Below are positions 12,142 through 22,340 of a stretch of DNA of 64,000 bases, in pieces. This DNA is from Chlorella sorokiniana (lineage: Eukaryota; Chlorophyta; Trebouxiophyceae; Chlorellales; Chlorellaceae), in contig CP084620.1 of assembly GCA_025917655.1 (NCBI GenBank), positions 2,170,001 through 2,234,000 of the forward strand. Reading direction: 5' to 3'. Under the pieces are notes generated by a model. It did not search any database. It was not told the DNA's origin and saw nothing but the letters and a program-made list of their open reading frames with translations. The translations under genes and the position numbers were made by a program. Numbering within the stretch: position 1 is the first letter of the stretch; every line of letters begins with the position of its first letter.

Positions 12142-12633
12142 ATGACCTGCAGGGGGCCATGTAAAATTGGGCGGGCCCCAGAGCAGGCACCAGGCTGCGT
12201 CGAGCACCGCCTGCCGCTGCGCGCCGCCGCAGCTCCCTACCCGTGTAGTGTTGGGCCCTGCCCCCGGCCGGGGAGGGCCGTTGGCTTGCATCAACGGCAC
12301 ATTGTCCTGACGAGCAACCTGCTCAAACGGACTCGTGGCAGCCTTCATCGCGGGGCGGTTCTGCCCAACATGGGACGCCTTGGCTGCGTGGGCGATAGCA
12401 CCAAAGCAGCTACGTGCAAAAGACAGACTCTCCTGCCCCTGAACGACACGGGTTGGGTGAGGCGGTCCCGCGAGGAGGGTGGGGGACGTGGCACTTGCGC
12501 GGCGGTGCCAAAGCAGGCACCAGCTGCCCCCACCCGAGTTTGCAGCTTGTACGCGTGTCGCGGCCCGCCGGCGGCCCAGACAGAGCACGCGAGCACCAAC
12601 ATCCGACATGCAACGCACCTACCTGGCGCAGAG
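12142..12633. promoter_or_regulatory. Divergent upstream region, sugar transporter / kinase
   Basis: This interval lies between the transporter start and the first plausible kinase ATG. Open frames cross it on both strands, but none shows family similarity. It probably holds 5' UTRs, promoters and possibly a first kinase exon encoding a signal peptide, which I could not identify. Confidence 0.35.
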
Positions 12634-15600
12634 ATGACACGACTGGATTTCGGGGGGCCGGGGGCCAGAACACAGGGCTGCAGGCCTTCTGCCGGGGTCG
12701 TCCACTGGGCGGCTGCCCAGCAGGCGCCCGGTGCCGCCGCCGCCTCCCCTGCCGCCAACAGCCGCGCGTTGCTCCAGTCTACTACCGAAGTAGGCACGGG
12801 CAACCCGGATCAAACCATACCCTCGACTGCCGCCGTCGTTGCGGGTGAGCGTGGAACCGAGGCCTGCAGCCTGTCTGCCGCAGGCCACGCTCTGCACGCA
12901 CAGCGACCAGAGCTGTTGGTGGCGCGCCCCCAGCCAGCCCTGCATCCCCCCCCTTCAGGCGTGGTGGGCGGGCTGAGCACGCTCACGCTGTGCCTCGCGG
13001 TCGCGCTGCTCTTCGCGGTGGCCAGCATCTATGGCTACCGCTTCTGCGGCGGGCGGCGCCCGCCGCGGCGACAGCGCCGCCACGAGCAAGAGTGCGGGCT
13101 CGCCGGCGGGCGGCACCACGCGGCGCACCGACCTCGACTTTGTTATCGAGATGCAGCGCAGCGCCACCCAGCAGCTGCCCGCCATCGTCACCACGCGCCT
13201 GGCGCCGCCCTCCGACAGCGTCGCCGCCGACGAGCGGGCGGCCAGTAAGACGGACAAGAGCTCGTCCCCGGTCAGCACCAACGGCGGCAGCGGCACGGCG
13301 CGCACCCCGCTGCGCTCCGACGCCTCCTGGAAGGACTGCCTGATCGACCCGGAGCAGATACAGATCCTGCGGCGGCGCGACGGCAAGCCCTGGGTGCTGG
13401 GCGGCGGCGCGTTCGGGCAGGTGGGGTGGGCGGCCTGCTGGCCGGCTTCCGGGCGGCGTCAACAGCGGCCTTAAGAACAGGGCCTGCAGGCCCTGCAGCT
13501 TCCCGGCTGGCTGGCCATGGCATGCACGCCCCCTCCTCCCCCATGTGCACCGCACACACCGCAGGTGTACAAGGCTCTGTACGACGGCGTGCAGGTGGTG
13601 GCGGCCAAGGTGCTCACCGGCCTGCGCGACGAACGCATCTTCCAGAGCTTCGTGCGCGAGGTGGGTGGACCGGGGGGTGACAACGCTGCTGCTGCTGCTG
13701 CTGCTGTTGAAACAGCGAAACAGGATGGTGGTGGGGCCGAGCGGTCTGCCCGCCCGCCGCCCGCCGCCTCGCTCCCTCCATCCACTGCTCCCGCTTCCCG
13801 TGCCGCTGCTGCTGCAGGCCGCCATCCTGCGCAACATGCGGGACAAGAACATCGTGCAGTTTGTGGGCGTGTGCATGGGCTCTGAGGAGGAGGGGCAGCC
13901 CGACGAGGCCATGATGGTGCGCTGGGGGCGGCTCGGGCGCCAGCTGGCAGGCCCAGCAGCCCACGGGGCCTGCCAGCTCCCCCGCCCTTCCGGCTGCCCG
14001 CCTTGACAACGTTGGTGTGTCGTGCTCTGCCTCCACCGACCTTGCCTCCTGCCGCACTTCCTCCTCCACCTCCCCCGCAGATCCAGGAGTTCATGGAGGC
14101 CGGGGACCTGGTGCGCCGCCGCCTCACTGCCTGCGTGCGCCGCCCTGCGTCGTGCCCGCGCTCCCTCCCCAGCAGCATTGGACGGCGCCGCCCTGCCAGG
14201 GCGGCGGCCTGGCCGCTTGATGGGTGGGGCGTGCCGCTTGGCCACCGAACCAACGGCAGCGCTGTTCGCTCGCTGCTGCAGTTCAAGGCGCTCAAGTGGC
14301 GGGACGAGGCCGGCCTGCGTGTGTTTGGCTGGTGAGGGCCCGCTGCGGTGCATGTGCAGCGCAGCCACCACTGCGCACTATTAGCCTTGCTGCCCAGCGT
14401 GGGGTCGAGCCAGGCAACCAGCCCAAGCCCGCCGCCCTTGGCCCCCGCTGCAGGTATGCTCGCGGCAAGCGCGCCGCTATTGACGTGGCGCGCGGCCTGC
14501 ACTACCTGCACTCCCACAAGACGGTGCACCTGGATGTGAAGAGCAGCAACGGTGAGGGCCTGCCCCAACGCCATGGTGCCTGGGCCGCCGCCGGCCTCGC
14601 TGCTGCTTTGGTGGCACTGCACTGCACCCTTCTTGCAGCCCTGAGGGTGCAACCGGAACGGCGCATCTGTTTGCGAGCCGACTCTGGCGCCCCCGCCCCC
14701 GCCTGCGTGCAGTGCTGCTGGCGCGTGACGGCACCTGCAAGCTGGCGGACGTGGGCCTGGCGCGCAACCTGATGACCAAGAACTACCTGACGCACGCCGG
14801 CACGCTGGGCACCTTTGCCTGGTCGGCGCCCGAGGTGCTGACGGGGCAGCAGTGCACCACCTCGGCAGACATCTACAGGTGGGCGCGCACGCATGCGTGC
14901 TGGGCTGCGCGCAGGCCCCACGGAGGGTCAGGCACAACGAGCGCCAGCCTTGCGCGACTTTGCCCCTCCCCAGCCGGGCTCCCCCCTCCCCAGCGCGCCT
15001 TCCTGCCTGCCAGGGCAGGGTGAACAGCTGCTTGTGAGCGTGTCGCTCCAAGGAACCTGCCTCCTGCCTGCAGCTTTGGCATCGTGCTGTGGGAGATCGT
15101 GACCGGGAGATCCCCACCCGCGGCGCCATGCGCAACCCGCGCTCCCGAGGAGTGCCCCCAGGTGCGCCGCACACCCGTGCCCCGCGCCTCAACCCGCCGC
15201 CTGCAGCCCTGCACCTGCATGCTGCCGTGCCTTGTACTCCGGCCAACTTCCCGCGGCTAGAGCTTCCGCACACATGCACATCCCCCTCCCCTTTCAGGCC
15301 GTGAATGAGCTGATGGATCGCTGCCTGGAGCTGGATCCGGGCAGCGCCCCACAGCCAAGGAGATCGTGCAGCTGCTAGAGGCGATGCCTGCGGGGACGCC
15401 CAGCGCGGCAGAGGCGCGGGGGCGCCCTGCGCACTGCCAGCCTGGCGCTGTGGCGCAACCAGCTGCCGCAGCAGGTGTCCACCTTCCTGCCCGGCTCCCC
15501 CTCGCTGACAGAGGGGGAGGAGGATCTGGCGGCCCTGGGCATGAGCACGCTGAGCAACGACGCCGAGGTGCTGGAGGCGGCAGCAGACCGAGCAGAGCGC

Positions 15601-15683
15601 GGGCAGGAGGCGACGCAGCAGGCCGCCCCACGCTGCGCCTGCAAGACCTGCCGCCGCTGTCCGACTCGGAACGGCTGTTCTGA
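12634..15683 (+). CDS. Membrane-anchored TKL-type protein kinase
   Basis: This looks like a single-pass membrane protein kinase of the tyrosine-kinase-like group that is expanded in green algae. The N-terminal part is not settled; 'NSRALLQSTTEVGTG' resembles residues just after algal signal-peptide cleavage. The membrane span is 'LSTLTLCLAVALLFAVASIY' near 12975-13035. Kinase landmarks follow over short exons: glycine loop 'VLGGGAFGQ' joined to 'VYKAL', invariant Lys in 'VVAAKVL', helix C 'REAAILRNMRDKNIVQF', catalytic loop 'VHLDVKSSN', activation segment 'LADVGLARN', and 'GTFAWSAPEVL'. The catalytic loop is HLD rather than HRD and the metal motif is DVG rather than DFG. Three frame slips (15105-15107, about 15133, and 15341-15350) break 'EIVTG' and 'LDPGS...TAKEIVQLLEAMP'. 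The acidic tail ends 'LPPLSDSERLF'. Confidence 0.8.
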
Positions 15684-16168
15684 AGGCGCCGCTGAACGCG
15701 CATGCGGCAGCCCGATGTCCTCCAGCCGCAGGCCACACGAAACGCAATCCAAGGTTTTCAACACCCAAGCCTCAATTTTACGACTCAGGACGCCCCTCTC
15801 TTGACACCCCGTCCCTCCCACCAACTTTTTGGTCTCCCTCCGTGCCTGCATCTCCCTGACGGATGCCTGCCGCCCAAGTGGCATTTTCCCGGCTGCTCCC
15901 CCTCCTCCTGTTGCACCAATAAATCCAGTCAACTGCACGCCTACTCATCCTGTCGTCCTGATCCTCCCCAACAACACACATGCATTCCTTGCCCAATCTG
16001 CTTCCTGCACTGCTGCTGCCTTTTCTGCTTCTCGTGTGTAACTCTGCTTCTCGTGTGTAACCTTCGGGTCCAGCATTACATGCAGCCTGGAGTGGCGCGC
16101 GCATTACGTTTGTTAGTCGGCCAATGCAGTGGAGCGCAACAAGCGGGGGGTGGTCTGCAGCCGCAGCG
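15684..16168. other. Convergent 3' region, kinase / eRF3
   Basis: This 485-base tail-to-tail spacer is AT-richer than its flanks. It carries two plus-strand TGTAA signals at 16037-16041 and 16056-16060 for the kinase, and one minus-strand TGTAA (forward TTACA 16076-16080) for eRF3. The two transcripts therefore probably end within tens of bases of each other or overlap. Confidence 0.6.
16024..16061 (+). repeat. 19-bp perfect tandem duplication with TGTAA
   Basis: Two identical 19-base units (16024-16042 and 16043-16061) lie head to tail, each ending in TGTAAC. The duplication therefore doubles the green-algal poly(A) signal at the 3' end of the kinase gene. Confidence 0.85.
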
Positions 16169-19100
16169 TCACTCTGCCAGAGCCGCGCCGCCACGCTTGG
16201 GCAAGCGCAGCACCTTGCCGATGGCTATCGTCTTGCCCTCGTCGCGCAGCGTGAAACGGCCAAGCTGGGGGAGCAGGGATGGGGTTGGGGGGGGGGGGGG
16301 CGTTGGGGACAGGTGCCGAGCAGATTGTTGCGACAGGAGAGGTAGGCAACACCACGAGAAGAGCATGGCACCATGGCGTGGGCAGCAACAACCGCTGCAC
16401 TATGTCCCCACCAGGCTCTTTCCCCCCCTGCCTGCCTGCGCAGCCACCCATGCACACCCTGCCACCGTGTCCCCCTCCCCCGCCCGCCATTCAAGCCCAG
16501 GCCCGCACCTGCGGCACCGCATCAAAGGGCTCGATGCAGATCGACTTCTCCACCGCCACGCGCACCACGCAAATGGCACCGCTCTTGGCGAACTTGGCCT
16601 TCTTCTTCTCCTTGGTCTTGGGGTCAATCACAGCCACCAGCTTGACCACCTCGCACTCCTCAACCACTGCGGCGGCATGCAAGGGGGCGACACAGTGATG
16701 GGGAGGGGGGCAAGGGGGAGGTTGGGTGGACCCTACTCATGAGCCTCCCTGCCTTGCGTGCGACCAGCCCCCTACCTGCGTACACACACACACACGCTAC
16801 CGCCCCTGCATCCCCAGGTGGGGCCCGTGGGGCAGGCATGTGCGTGGCGGGCAAGCCGCAGCAGGGGGTTGGGGGAGGGGGGGCCGCACTGGCGCACCCG
16901 AGTGTATGTGCAGCACCGCCTTGTAGCCCCCGTCAGCAGCGGCTTGTGGTCCAGCAGCTCCAGGATGACCAGCTGAGCCTCAAACTGGGTCACGGCGGGC
17001 ACCGGGCTGAACCGGCTGCTGGCCACAAAGCCTACGGACAGAGGAAAGGTGCACGCGCATGGGGCAAGGGGTTGAGGTGGGTGGGTGAGGGGGAGCGCAG
17101 CCTGCAGGAAGCATCAAAGGCCCCTGGGTGCAGCTGGGTCCCCCAATGGTCATATCCGAGCACGGATTGCTGCCGGCTGCAAGGATGCCGCATGGGCCCA
17201 GCCTCACTCTGAGACGTCCGCAGCAACCCCGCGCTAACTGGCACCTAGGCTGCATGCCGCCGCCCCCGCAGCACCGGCAGCCCCTGGCCCCTCACCCGCC
17301 GAGATGTCCTCCTCCTCGATGCCCTGCAGGCGCAGGCGCAGGTTCTCCCGGACGCGCCGCATTCACCTCCTGCTCGTCGCGGTACACCGTCAGCACCTTG
17401 ACGGGCACCCTGCGGTAGGGTGGCGGGCACAGGGTGGGTGCGGCGGCGGCAGCGGGCCCAACGGAGGAGGCGCATACGCGGCGAGCTGCAGCGGCAGGTG
17501 CCCAGCCCACACGCCTGCATCAGGCAGCAGGGCGCGCGTGCTGGATTGGGCGCACCGCCGGCTGTGCCACCCCCTCCCGCACCACCCAGGCCGCCCAGCT
17601 CACTTGTTGGGCATGACCAGCAGGGTGTCGCCCTTCCTCACCACCCCCGCCTCGCTCTTGCCCATCACCACGGTGCCCATGTCCCTGCGGGAGCGGGGGG
17701 CGCTCATCTGGATGGCTCCAGCCACGAGAGCAGGAGCTCAGCGGCACCCCGGCAGCCCGGGAAGCCGCAGCCGCCTGGAACGTGCCGCCAGCCGCGACAC
17801 GTGCTGCCGGCCAGCCGACTCACACCCCCACGCTGCGTCCTGGCCTCCGCACATGCAGGCGCGGTTGCAGCCGGGGCAGCTGCACAAGGGCCCCTCACTT
17901 GTAACGGTCCATGATGGGCATGCGGAAGGGCGCGTAGGGGTCCCGCGCCGCAGAGTCGATGCTGTCCAGCAGGTCAAACAGGGCGGGGCCCTGCAGGGCG
18001 AGGAAGGAAGGCCGGCAGGCCACCTCAGCGGTGAGCTGCTGCACGCAGCACGGCGGTGAGGCGCATGCAACAGCTCACGCACGCAGGGCGGCGGCGGCGG
18101 GCTGGCTGCCTCTCACCGGCCCCGCTCACCCGCACTCAACCAGCTCAGCCTGGCAGCCAGCCCCCCACACCGACCCACGGGGCCCCACGACGCATCACTC
18201 ACGCTGTACCAGTCGCACACGTTGGCCGCCACCCGCTCCTTCATGTTGGTGCCCATCAGGCCGGAGATGGGGATGAAGGCGAGGTCCTTCTTGGGGTTGT
18301 ACCCGCACGCCCTCAGGAACGGCGTCAGCTTGCCCTCAATCTCGTCAAACCGCTGCTTGGACCTGCGGGGGGCGGGGCACAGCGTGCACATCGGGCGCAG
18401 CGCAGGGCATGCCGCGGCAGCGCCCTAGCCGCCCAGCCTTCCCTGTCGCCCTCACACGCCCCAGCTCACCCCCTGCCTGCCCTTGTGGTGCTGCTGGATG
18501 CCCCAGCGCAGCAGAAACTGCTGCCAGCGCATCTCCCCATCTTCCCACCCACGCAACACACGCCACACTGCCCGCCCCCACCCCGCCACCAGCGCACCAC
18601 TTGTGGCCGTCCTCCACCACCGAGTGGTCGTCCATTTTGTTGATGGCCACCACCAGCTTGGTCACGCCCAGCGTCTTGGCCAGCTGCGCGTGCTCACGCG
18701 TCTGACCGCCACGCTCAAAGCCGGTCTCAAACTCGCCCTGGCGCAGGGAACAGCAGGCTGTTCAGCAGGCTGGGCGTCGCACAGCGGGGCAGGCCAAAGC
18801 TAGCTGGGCACTCACAACAGGTGTGTGCGGCCCTGGGCGCCGCGGTCCCCCCCCCTCTTTCATCACCTTTCGCGCCGAGATGATGAGCACGCCGACGTCG
18901 GCCTGGCTGGCGCCGCCGATCATGTTGGGCACAAACGACTTGTGCCCCGGCGCGTCCAGCACCGTGTACCGCTTCTTGGAGGTCTCAAAGTAGGCGCGCC
19001 CAACCTCCACAGTCTTGCCCTGCGGCGGAGGGGCGAGCGGGCGAGGCGAGGCGGCGCGTGTGGCTTCCTGCCAGCGCGCCTGTGCTTGCGGCGCCCACCG

Positions 19101-20345
19101 CTCTCCTGTGGCCGACTCACTACACTGCGCCGGCACAACAGCACAGCTGCACAGACACGACTCCCGTCAGCAGGGCTGCCACCATCACCGCGTTCCAGGC
19201 AACATCACCCCCTCCCCTCCACAGTTCCAACAGGCTCCCCGCTTCACAGGCCCAACAGGCACGCACCTTGGCCCGCTCCTCCTCGTTGGTGTCCATGATG
19301 TAGGCCATGTACCACGACTCGCGGTTCTTCTCCTTGGCCTCGCGCTCGTACTTCTCGATCGTGCGGTCGTCCACGCCCCCCGTCAGGAACAGGATCTGCC
19401 CCGCCGTGGTGCTCTTGCCCGCGTCCACGTGGCCGATGAACACGATGTTCAGGTGCTCGCTGGCCAAGGGGGGCGGGCGGGGATGGGGGGTTGAGTCATG
19501 CGGGGCAGCCGTGCCTCAGCTCCAGCACAGCCCGTAGGCGCGCTCTTACGCCGGGCCTGCCCTGCCCACACCGGCCCCTGCCATCGTGCTGGGGGCGAGT
19601 GCCTTGCGCCAGCCTGGCGGCGCGCCTCTCTCACCGAGGGTCGTCCGCCTCCAGCTCCGCCAGCGCCTTCTTCACCTCTGCGTGCCGCGCCTCGCGCTGC
19701 GCCTCGCTCTCCACCAGCGCCTCGTCCGCCACATTCATCTTCTTCAGGTCCTTGGCGGTGGCCTCCACGGGGGCGGCGCTGACGGCGGGGGGGGGAGGGT
19801 GCCGGGGCAGCTGCTGGAGCGGGCGCGGGGGGGGGGGCGGTGCTGCAGGCAGAGGGGGCGGCGGCAGGCGGGGGCAGTCAGGCGAGAGACTTGGGTGCAT
19901 GGCTGCGGTTGCAGCCACCTGAAGGGCATGAAGCCCATGCCGGCAATCAAACCGACATTGCCACACCAAGTTGCTCATGCTGGGCTGTCCAGGCTGGCCA
20001 GTCAGTCGGGCGATGGCTTGGCGGCGTGCGCCTGCCGCCGCTCACCCGCCGCCTGTGTCTTTTCCTCTGCTGCCCCATCTGCCGATCCTTGCGAGCTCTC
20101 TGCTGCCGGTGCTGGCTCTGGAGCGGGTGCAGCCGGGGAGCTGCCGGTGCCTGCGTCGGTGGGGCTGCAGGAGGGGCCGGGGCTGCCGGGGGTGGGGGCG
20201 GCGCTGCTGCTGCTGCTTGAGGAGCGAAGTTGGGAGTGAAGGTAGACGCTCCAGGGTTGAATGAGAACGACGCCGCAGAGGGATTGAGCCCCGTGGGCTT
20301 GTAGACCACCTTCTCCTCCTGATGGTCTTCCCACGAGTCTGCCAT
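16169..20345 (-). CDS. ERF3: Translation termination factor eRF3 (GSPT/SUP35)
   Basis: eRF3 is the GTPase that works with eRF1 to end translation. Start ATG 20345 opens '[17 protein letters not shown]'. Residues about 27-40, '[15 protein letters not shown]', match a PAM2-like poly(A)-binding-protein motif, followed by a Pro/Ala-rich linker and an acidic helical block '[15 protein letters not shown]'. The GTPase domain has G1 'GHVDAGKST', switch I region '[16 protein letters not shown]', G3 'DAPGHKSF' and G4 'NKMDD'. Domains II and III include '[18 protein letters not shown]', '[13 protein letters not shown]', '[12 protein letters not shown]' and the terminal '[17 protein letters not shown]'. 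PAM2, the long N region and 'MAYIMDTN' separate it from EF-1alpha and Hbs1. About ten introns are present, one with an (AC)n tract. One frame slip lies at the C run 17347-17349, between 'VNAARPGE' and '[13 protein letters not shown]'. The stop is at 16169. Confidence 0.94.
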
Positions 20346-20642
20346 GGCTTGGGGAGCCCGCAGGCAATCGACGAACAATGGTTGTGTATGCGCGTTCCTG
20401 CTGATCGCGCCCTGCCTGTCTTCTCGCGCACCCTCATGCACAAGCCAGCATGCTGAACTTGCTGCTGCCTGCATGGGGAATGCAGCATTTCATCGATGGT
20501 CAATTGGGTTCCGAGCTTCCATTGAATCATTAAGAAGCACAATTGGCCCGCGCGCCGGCCAGCCCTGTTGGCCAACTTTGTGCTTGCCCCTCCAGCTTTC
20601 TCATCACTTCTTGCAGACATACTTCTGCTTGGCAACCAAGGA
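20346..20642. promoter_or_regulatory. Divergent promoter, eRF3 / methyltransferase
   Basis: These 297 bases separate two divergent start codons and show no coding signal. The interval must serve both genes; no recognised motif was found. Confidence 0.5.
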
Positions 20643-22223
20643 ATGCGCTGTGCAGCAGCGGTCGCAGTGGCGCCCGCGCCAACAGTATGGGTGCGTCGAC
20701 AAGAGCGGCGGCGACCGCTTCACGTCCAGGCCAACGCTGCCTCAGACGGCAGCAGCAGCACCAGCGCGCATGGGAGAGGTCCCAGCCGCTCCGCAGCGCT
20801 TGAAGCCAGCCTACGCTTGGCGGCGGTGCGCGCAGCAGAGCAGCGCCAGCCGCTGCCGCTGTTTGCCGACGCGCTGTCGTCGCCGCTGCTGGACGCGGCA
20901 GCAGCGGCGGGCGCGGCGGGGGCCCCCTCCAGGGGCGGCAGAGTCGGCGGATGCGCAGCGGGATGCGCTTGCCACGCGGTTCCTGGATGAGCAGCTCCTC
21001 AAGGCGGTCAACATAGTCAACCTGGAGCGCGATTTGACGCAGGCAGGACCGCGGGGGTGGCCCAGTATGCAGCAGTGATGCTGCTGGTGCTTCCACCGTA
21101 CTTTGATGTCTGCTGCATGCTGAGCTGCAACGCTTCATTGCACCGCTCACACGGCATCGCTTGTACCGCCTGCAGGAGTACAACCAGGTGGTCCTGGTCG
21201 GCGATGCCTTTGACACGCGCCCGTACCGCCTTCCTTGGCCCGAGGGCACCGTCATCTACCTCGTGGCCCCCGCCGACGTGCACCGCGCCGCAGACGCAGC
21301 CGCCAAGGCGCTGGGTGCACGCGTGCCGCGCGGCTGCCTGCTGCGCCGTGTGCCCGCCGAGCTGCACGGGGAGGGCGGCGAAGGCTTTGCGGCCGCGCTG
21401 GAGAGGGCGGGCCTGCGCGGCGACCGCTTGTCAGCCTGGGTGCTGCAGGTGGGAGGGCTGCAGGGGTTGCAAGGGCCTGTTTGTATGCGGTGCGGCCTCA
21501 GCCATGCAGTGCATGCGGCCCAGGGCAAGCGGGGCATCGGCCCCAAGTCACACCAACGCCCCGCCCCCCCTCACACCCACGCCCTTCCCCCACACACGCT
21601 GCATTGCTGTCTTGGCTGATCGCCTTGCCCCATCTCCTCACTCCTCGCTCCCCACCTCAGGGCCTTGACGGGCTGGGCCCAGCGGCCCTGTCGGCCCTGT
21701 TCACCGACCTGTGCAACCTGGCTGCTTTCGACAGCCTGGTGGCGGGCATGCTGCCCGCCATGCAGCGCCGCTCCCTGGACAACCTGCTGGCCAGCTTTGG
21801 GTGGGTGGGGCTGTGGGGGAGGCGGGGCGGGGTGGATGGCGGAGTGAGCTGGCTCGGGTGGGACTGTTGGGACCGGGGCGGCCAGGCAAGGCCGCAGCTG
21901 TGCGGGGCCATGAGCAGGCCCCCTCTTAGCTTTGTGGGAAGGGAAGGAGCGCCTGCCGCCCACTGCTGTGTGGTCGTAACACCCCCCCCCCCCCCCCCGC
22001 CCGATGGCTGTCACGCAGGCTGCTGGGCACGGGGGTGGACTTTGGGGAGCAGACGGACTGGGGGCGGTGGGAGGCGGGGCTGGCGCTGGACGCCGCCGCC
22101 GCCCGCCCCTGGCTGTTTGTGGCGCAGCAGAAGCGGCTGTCGCTGCAGGAGATGGGCATCTACGAAGATCACGTGGCGGCGGCGCAGGAGGTGGACGAAG
22201 ATTTCTTCGGCAACTTCTCGTGA
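20643..22223 (+). CDS. PPM1/LCMT-family SAM-dependent methyltransferase
   Basis: This is a methyltransferase of the leucine-carboxyl-methyltransferase (PPM1) fold, in the branch of plant and bacterial 'putative O-methyltransferases'; the substrate is unknown. ATG 20643 gives an N terminus rich in Arg, Ala and Ser that looks like a plastid transit peptide. The mature part has 'RLAAVRAAEQRQPLPLFAD', then 'DALATRFLDEQLLKAVNI', 'GDAFDTRPYRLPWPEGT' (the family's GxGFDTRAYRLPWP motif), 'RSLDNLLASFG', 'LLGTGVDFGEQTDWGRW' and the end 'YEDHVAAAQEVDEDFFG'. Residue 2 of the motif is Asp rather than the usual Gly/Ala. A frame change near 20925-20940, inside a GC-rich run, splits the substrate-side N domain. 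The fourth intron contains a 17-C tract at 21982-21998. The stop is at 22223, 117 bases from the convergent PIG-W stop. Confidence 0.85.
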
Positions 22224-22340
22224 CGCCGCCTTGCAAGTGCTACTTGTTGACTCGCTGCCGCTTGCTCGCGCAGGATTGTAGCCCTACCGGCATGCAGTCG
22301 TTTGCGCTGTTAAAATTGAGCTTCTCGGAAACAGTTGGCG

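Noticed and set aside
11254-12618. A long minus-strand frame upstream of and through the sugar transporter start
   Set aside because: Only the portion beginning at 'MTVYVLVVAL' matches a family. The upstream part has no clean splice phase, so it is mentioned only as a possible longer N terminus.
13471-15768. A 765-codon open frame antisense to the protein kinase
   Set aside because: It is an effect of high GC in the opposite strand of a coding region: the composition is Ala/Arg/Gly/Pro-rich, it crosses the kinase introns, and no family motif appears.
21982-21998. Long C and G tracts (also about 10882-10896 and 16288-16300) as possible quadruplex regulators
   Set aside because: They are single uninterrupted runs in introns, where length is least reliable in this assembly, so no function can be argued from them.
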